Source: Gammaproteobacteria bacterium (GTDB lineage: Bacteria > Pseudomonadota > Gammaproteobacteria > Pseudomonadales > Pseudomonadaceae). From it: 12,777 nucleotides of DNA. The stretch covers positions 1-12,777 of the forward strand of contig JAAYHO010000443.1 in assembly GCA_012735335.1 (NCBI GenBank). Reading direction: 5' to 3'. Below the pieces are notes generated by a model. The model had not been told where the DNA came from and did not search any database. It saw only the letters and a list, made by a program, of their open reading frames with translations. Below, piece after piece: positions 9,362 through 12,777 of this stretch (position 1 is the first letter of the stretch; every line of letters starts with the position of its first letter). The translations under genes were made by a program, and so were the position numbers.

Positions 9362-10732
9362 ATGACTCGCCAATACCACGCCGACACCATAGCTGCCATC
9401 GCCACCCCGCCGGGTCAGGGTGGCGTCGGGATAGTGCGGGTATCTGGTCCGGCAGCGCTGCCGATTGCCGAACGCATCAGCGCCCTCACCCCGACGCCCC
9501 GCCATGCCCATTATGGAGCCTTCAGCAATGATGGCCGGGTTATCGATCAGGGCCTGACCCTGTACTTTCCCGGACCGAATTCCTTTACCGGTGAAGACGT
9601 GCTGGAACTGCACGGCCACGGTGGCCCCGTGGTGATGGATATGCTGCTCAAGGCCTGTCTGGATTGCGGCGCAAGACTGGCCCGCCCCGGGGAATTCAGC
9701 GAACGGGCCTTTCTCAACGACAAGCTGGACCTGGCCCAGGCAGAGGCTATTGCCGACCTGATCGAAGCCAGCTCGGAACAGGCAGCGCGTAACGCAGTTC
9801 AATCATTGCAGGGCGCGTTCTCGCAGCGGGTCCAGGCACTGACTGAAGCGCTGATCCAGCTGCGCATCTATGTAGAAGCCGCGATCGACTTCCCCGAGGA
9901 GGAGATCGACTTTCTCGCCGATGGCCACGTGCTCAGTCAGCTGCAACAGGTGCAGGCGGACCTGCGCAAGGTCGAGCGCGAAGCGGGCCAGGGTGCTCTG
10001 CTGCGCGACGGGATGAATGTGGTGATCGCCGGTCGCCCCAACGCCGGCAAATCCAGCCTGCTCAACGCCCTGGCGGGCAAGGACAGCGCCATCGTCACCG
10101 ATATAGCCGGAACCACCCGGGATATCTTGCGTGAACATATCCATATCGACGGCATGCCGTTGCATATCATCGACACCGCCGGACTGCGCGATACCGATGA
10201 TGTGGTGGAAAAGATCGGAGTGGAACGGGCCATGGCCGCCATCGCCGAAGCCGACCGCATCCTGCTGGTGGTCGATGCCAGCCAGCCGGAAGCGCGCAAC
10301 CCCGACGCCCTGTGGCCGGAGTTTCTCGATCGGCACCCGGACCCGGCGAAAATCACCCTGATCCATAACAAGGTGGATCTGAGCGGCGAAGCCGTCGGCA
10401 TGCAGACCGCAGAGGACGGCAGCGTCAGTCTGCACCTCAGTGCCCGCAGCGGCGAGGGTATGGAACTGCTGCGCGAGCACCTGAAAACCTGCATGGGCTT
10501 CGAACAGACCGCCGAAAGCCTGTTCAGCGCCCGCCGCCGCCACCTCGAAGCCCTGCAACAGGCAGCTGAATACCTGGATCACGGCCACCAGCAACTGACC
10601 CTGCTCGGCGCCGGTGAACTGCTGGCCGAAGATCTGCGCATGGCGCAACAGGCGCTGGGGGAAATTACCGGAGAATTCAGCCCGGATGACCTGTTGGGGC
10701 GGATTTTTTCCAGTTTCTGTATCGGCAAGTAA
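9362..10732 (+). CDS. mnmE: tRNA uridine-5-carboxymethylaminomethyl modification GTPase MnmE
   Basis: With MnmG forms the complex that adds the cmnm5/nm5 group to U34 of certain tRNAs, using GTP hydrolysis and methylene-tetrahydrofolate. The 456 residues show the N-terminal folate-binding domain ([23 protein letters not shown]), a helical region, an inserted G domain with P-loop GRPNAGKSS (224-232), the switch region [10 protein letters not shown] (246-255), DTAGLRDT (271-278) and NKVD (336-339), and the C-terminal FCIGK ending with the conserved Cys453. The ATG has AGGA 7 nt upstream. No clear promoter is seen in the 48 nt after the terminator. mnmG, its partner gene, lies 1.2 kb further on, separated by a minus-strand gene. 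Confidence 0.98.
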   Translation: MTRQYHADTIAAIATPPGQGGVGIVRVSGPAALPIAERISALTPTPRHAHYGAFSNDGRVIDQGLTLYFPGPNSFTGEDVLELHGHGGPVVMDMLLKACLDCGARLARPGEFSERAFLNDKLDLAQAEAIADLIEASSEQAARNAVQSLQGAFSQRVQALTEALIQLRIYVEAAIDFPEEEIDFLADGHVLSQLQQVQADLRKVEREAGQGALLRDGMNVVIAGRPNAGKSSLLNALAGKDSAIVTDIAGTTRDILREHIHIDGMPLHIIDTAGLRDTDDVVEKIGVERAMAAIAEADRILLVVDASQPEARNPDALWPEFLDRHPDPAKITLIHNKVDLSGEAVGMQTAEDGSVSLHLSARSGEGMELLREHLKTCMGFEQTAESLFSARRRHLEALQQAAEYLDHGHQQLTLLGAGELLAEDLRMAQQALGEITGEFSPDDLLGRIFSSFCIGK

Positions 10733-10750
10733 GAACCAGCTTGCTGGTCC
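10733..10750. terminator. Short hairpin between convergent genes
   Basis: ACCAG (10735-10739) and CTGGT (10744-10748) form a short stem in the 19-nt gap between the convergent mnmE and methyltransferase stops. On the minus strand the stem is followed by TTCTTACTT. It could be a weak bidirectional terminator; there is no long T run. Confidence 0.4.
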
Positions 10751-10751
10751 C

Positions 10752-11408
10752 CTACATCCCCCGCCGATAACTCAGCAACCGCCCCTTGTGCGGTGGTACC
10801 TCTCCCTTGCTGAAGGCCACCGGGGCCGCGCTGGCTTCAAAGCCCATGGCCTGCATCAGGCGGCTGAAGCGGTTGCGGTAACCCCGACCCGGGCAGGTGA
10901 TCAGTACCTTGGCCACCGGGGCGGCCAGTTGGCCGATCAGTTCTGCCAGCAGGTCTGCGTGGTTGCGTTCATAGAGAATGTCGCTGCCGACGATCAGATC
11001 ATACTGACCGGGGTTGGTGACCTTTTCGGTCCAGGGCAGATCCAGGTAGGGGATCGGTGCCAACTGGTTCAGCGCTGCGTTGTAATCGAGAAAGTTCTCG
11101 CTCAGCGGATGATGGTCGCTGGCGGTGATATCCGCGCCCCGGGATTGCAGCAGCAGGCTGGGCAGGCCCAGGCCGCAGCCTATTTCAATGATGCGTCTGT
11201 TGTCGATGTCGATGTGCTTGACCGCACGGGCCAGCGCCTTGCTGGCGGGCCAGAGCTGGCCGAACAGGCTCCAGCTCGCGGAACAGATACCGGCACGAGT
11301 GGCTTCCCCCTGGGGGTCGGCGTACTGCATATGGTCACTCAATGCGCGGATTCGGCAGCTGAAAGCGCCAATGCGCACATCCAGCTTTCGGGTTTCATAA
11401 CCTGGCAT
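10752..11408 (-). CDS. Predicted SAM-dependent methyltransferase (Methyltransf_16-like)
   Basis: Class I Rossmann-fold methyltransferase of 218 residues. Motif I is IIEIGCGLGLPSLLL (73-87), the acidic second strand is DITASDHHP (93-101), and DLIVGSDILYERNH (137-150) resembles the D-[IV]-L-Y motif of the METTL21/nicotinamide N-methyltransferase-like (Methyltransf_16) group that methylates protein lysines and other targets. No signal peptide or membrane segment is seen. The ATG has AGGAGG 5 nt upstream, an excellent ribosome-binding site. It converges on mnmE and diverges from the mnmG-side DnaA-box cluster. I believe many pseudomonads have a gene here, but its substrate cannot be told from sequence. 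Confidence 0.85.
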   Translation of the reverse strand: MPGYETRKLDVRIGAFSCRIRALSDHMQYADPQGEATRAGICSASWSLFGQLWPASKALARAVKHIDIDNRRIIEIGCGLGLPSLLLQSRGADITASDHHPLSENFLDYNAALNQLAPIPYLDLPWTEKVTNPGQYDLIVGSDILYERNHADLLAELIGQLAAPVAKVLITCPGRGYRNRFSRLMQAMGFEASAAPVAFSKGEVPPHKGRLLSYRRGM

Positions 11409-11533
11409 ATAACCTCCTGTTAATGAACTCGGACGCCGTCCTGGCGATCTGGTACCGAGTCAATCACCCATCAACATACTGTTTTAAAAGTATTTTCTCC
11501 AATATCAGGCCGGTCTGGGGGTTACGTAAGCCC

Positions 11534-11542
11534 TGTGGACAA
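11534..11542 (-). promoter_or_regulatory. DnaA box (one mismatch), position -80
   Basis: TGTGGACAA, identical to the box at 6410 and at the same distance from the central forward box. Confidence 0.7.
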
Positions 11543-11580
11543 CCGGCCCTCAGCCCTGCCTATAACTACCCCTCGAACCC

Positions 11581-11589
11581 TGTGGAAAA
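11581..11589 (-). promoter_or_regulatory. Weak DnaA box, position -33
   Basis: TGTGGAAAA, one mismatch from the reverse consensus; counterpart of the weak box at 6456 with a 1-bp shift. Confidence 0.5.
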
Positions 11590-11595
11590 TCTGCC

Positions 11596-11622
11596 TGTGG
11601 ATAAGGTGCTCAGTTATACACA
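11596..11622. repeat. Inverted pair of exact DnaA boxes
   Basis: TGTGGATAA (11596-11604, reverse) and TTATACACA (11614-11622, forward) both fit TTATNCACA exactly, with starts 18 bp apart, the same geometry as the pair at 6472/6490 in oriC. Confidence 0.88.
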
Positions 11623-11713
11623 GCAAGCACCCCCATGTTCACACCGGCTGTGCCCAGTTGGAGCACAGCCTTATGCTTTCGCCAAGATTATGGTTTTAAA
11701 GGAGTTTTCTGGC

Positions 11714-11722
11714 TTATCCACA
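11714..11722 (+). promoter_or_regulatory. DnaA box (exact) beside AT-rich tract
   Basis: TTATCCACA, exactly 100 bp after the forward box at 11614. The next 14 nt match the oriC spacer at 10 of 14 positions, and then a CAT triplet begins the AT-rich tract. Confidence 0.88.
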
Positions 11723-11736
11723 GAAAACAGGCTGAC

Positions 11737-11790
11737 CATATACAACATCAGTATCTATCTTTTTATATATTTCTTTCTTTTTATTCTTTG
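11737..11790 (+). other. AT-rich putative unwinding tract with DnaA-trio-like triplets
   Basis: Triplets CAT-ATA-CAA-CAT-CAG-TAT-CTA (11737-11757) start 14 nt after the exact box, in the same phase as in oriC. A pyrimidine-rich AT tract with TTTTTATATATTTC follows to 11790. It would melt readily. Its function as an unwinding element is inferred from the match with oriC. Confidence 0.55.
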
Positions 11791-11844
11791 ATGGACCGTT
11801 TTTCCGCGGCGATTCCGGGTTGTTCAAAAAATGTCCAACCGCTG

Positions 11845-11873
11845 CTGCAATTTTTCTGCTCTGGCCCTATAAT
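11845..11873 (+). promoter_or_regulatory. Putative mnmG promoter
   Basis: A perfect TATAAT (11868-11873) lies about 50 bp before the mnmG start. The best -35 at 17-bp spacing is CTGCAA (11845-11850), a weak match, so either it needs an activator or the true -35 is different. Confidence 0.5.
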
Positions 11874-11923
11874 CAGCCCCTTTTCCCGACCGTCCGGCTG
11901 CTGCCCGGGCAACGAGGTGTGTG

Positions 11924-12777
11924 GTGGATTTTCCGGATCGTTTTGACGTGATTGTGGTAGGTGGCGGCCATGCGGGTACCGAGGCTGCGCTGGCGGCTGC
12001 CCGTATGGGGGTCAGAACCCTGCTGCTCAGCCATAACGTCGAAACCCTGGGGCAGATGAGCTGCAACCCGGCCATCGGTGGCATCGGCAAGAGTCATCTG
12101 GTCAAGGAAATCGACGCCCTCGGTGGTGCCATGGCCCGGGCCACTGACCGTGCCGGTATCCAGTTCCGCGTGCTCAACAGCCGCAAGGGCCCGGCGGTGC
12201 GGGCTACCCGTGCCCAGGCTGACCGGGTGCTGTACAAGGCGGCGATCCGCTACATGCTGGAAAACCAGCCGAACCTGTGGATATTCCAGCAGGCCTGCGA
12301 TGACCTGATTGTCGAACAGGATCAGGTGCGCGGTGTGGTGACCCAGATGGGCCTGCGCTTTCTCGCTGACAACGTGGTGTTGACTGCCGGTACCTTCCTC
12401 GGCGGGCAGATCCATATCGGTCTGGATAACTATTCCGGTGGGCGGGCCGGTGATCCGCCAGCCATTGCCCTGGCCCACCGCCTGCGTGAACTGCCACTGC
12501 GTGTGGACCGGCTGAAAACCGGTACCCCGCCGCGCATTGATGGGCGCAGTGTGGATTTCTCGAAGATGATCGCCCAGCCCGGGGATACACCGATTCCGGT
12601 GATGTCCTTCCTCGGCAGCGCCGATGAGCACCCCGAGCAGGTCAACTGCTGGATTACCCATACCAACGAGCGCACCCACGAGATCATCCGCAACAACCTG
12701 GACCGCTCGCCGATGTATACCGGGGTGATCGAGGGTGTCGGCCCGCGTTACTGTCCGTCGATCGAGGACAAGATCCA
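11924..12777 (+). CDS. mnmG: tRNA uridine modification enzyme MnmG, N-terminal part (GTG start, runs off window)
   Basis: FAD-dependent partner of MnmE in making cmnm5U34/nm5U34 in tRNA (old name gidA). About 284 residues of the usual 630 or so are present and the frame is open to the last base. It shows the dinucleotide-binding [16 protein letters not shown] (7-22), [19 protein letters not shown] (44-62), [18 protein letters not shown] (84-101), [14 protein letters not shown] (153-166) and [12 protein letters not shown] (197-208), all typical. GTG at 11924 is chosen because it gives [14 protein letters not shown] and has GAGG 6 nt upstream; an adjacent GTG at 11921 is possible but too close to GAGG. 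The gene follows the second DnaA-box cluster. Confidence 0.97.
   Translation, partial: MDFPDRFDVIVVGGGHAGTEAALAAARMGVRTLLLSHNVETLGQMSCNPAIGGIGKSHLVKEIDALGGAMARATDRAGIQFRVLNSRKGPAVRATRAQADRVLYKAAIRYMLENQPNLWIFQQACDDLIVEQDQVRGVVTQMGLRFLADNVVLTAGTFLGGQIHIGLDNYSGGRAGDPPAIALAHRLRELPLRVDRLKTGTPPRIDGRSVDFSKMIAQPGDTPIPVMSFLGSADEHPEQVNCWITHTNERTHEIIRNNLDRSPMYTGVIEGVGPRYCPSIEDKI

Larger units (their letters stand above)
11534..11790. other. Second origin-like DnaA-box cluster with AT-rich region
   Basis: The 515-bp gap between the divergent methyltransferase gene and mnmG contains three exact boxes (11596 reverse, 11614 forward, 11714 forward), two one-mismatch reverse boxes (11534, 11581) and a strongly AT-rich tract (11738-11790). 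Each box sits 5,124 bp from its oriC counterpart in the same orientation (11581 is off by one). DnaA-box clusters near gidA/mnmG are, as I recall, reported in Pseudomonas; whether this one initiates replication is unknown. The gap from 11409 to 11533 shows nothing I recognise. Confidence 0.75.

Noticed and set aside
7507..9405. Long minus-strand open frame (632 codons) antisense to yidC
   Set aside because: Its translation is rich in His, Gln and Arg without domains, and the plus strand encodes a complete YidC.
9926..9931. CACGTG core inside mnmE as a third parS
   Set aside because: The flanks do not continue the palindrome (GGC on one side, CTC on the other), so it is only the 6-bp core.
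11423..11946. Small plus-strand open frames across the second box cluster
   Set aside because: They cross the boxes and the AT tract, and the encoded peptides look like random translation (for example a run of Phe/Leu/Ile from the T-rich tract).

Overview
This window is the chromosomal replication-origin neighbourhood of a Pseudomonas-type gammaproteobacterium. The gene order gyrB-recF-dnaN-dnaA (minus strand), origin, rpmH-rnpA-yidD-yidC-mnmE (plus strand), then mnmG is the classical pseudomonad origin layout. The proteins read like Pseudomonadaceae orthologues (DnaA beginning SVVLWQQC, GyrB of 804 residues ending NLDV, YidC with [10 protein letters not shown]). The moderate GC content and the divergence from P. 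aeruginosa suggest a marine or Halopseudomonas-like lineage, but that is inference from memory.

Left arm (7-6173, minus strand): dnaA, dnaN, recF and gyrB are closely spaced (47, 4 and 20 nt gaps) and look like one operon transcribed away from the origin. Two perfect 16-bp parS palindromes (ParB-binding centromere sites) lie inside recF, and both encode the pentapeptide FHVEH in the same frame.

Centre (6174-6775): oriC, with three exact DnaA boxes and several one-mismatch boxes, then an AT-rich unwinding region containing a sequence close to the E. coli 13-mer and a DnaA-trio-like stretch, then a strong sigma70-type promoter for rpmH. One exact box lies over the likely dnaA promoter.

Right arm (6776-10732, plus strand): rpmH, rnpA, yidD and yidC are packed together, with rnpA/yidD and yidD/yidC overlapping. 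They encode ribosomal protein L34, the RNase P protein and two membrane-protein insertion factors. An intrinsic terminator follows yidC, then mnmE (tRNA U34 modification GTPase). A convergent minus-strand gene for a predicted SAM-dependent methyltransferase of unknown substrate follows.

Far right (11409-12777): the divergent intergenic region between the methyltransferase gene and mnmG holds a second DnaA-box cluster and AT-rich tract. mnmG runs off the window end. The most striking observation is that this second cluster repeats the oriC layout almost to the base. Boxes occur in the same order, orientation and spacing, at a constant offset of 5,124 bp (one weak box is off by 1), followed by the same 14-nt spacer and trio-like segment, although the DNA between boxes is mostly different. 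This looks like a second, geometrically equivalent DnaA-unwinding module next to mnmG, where E. coli-type bacteria have their oriC.
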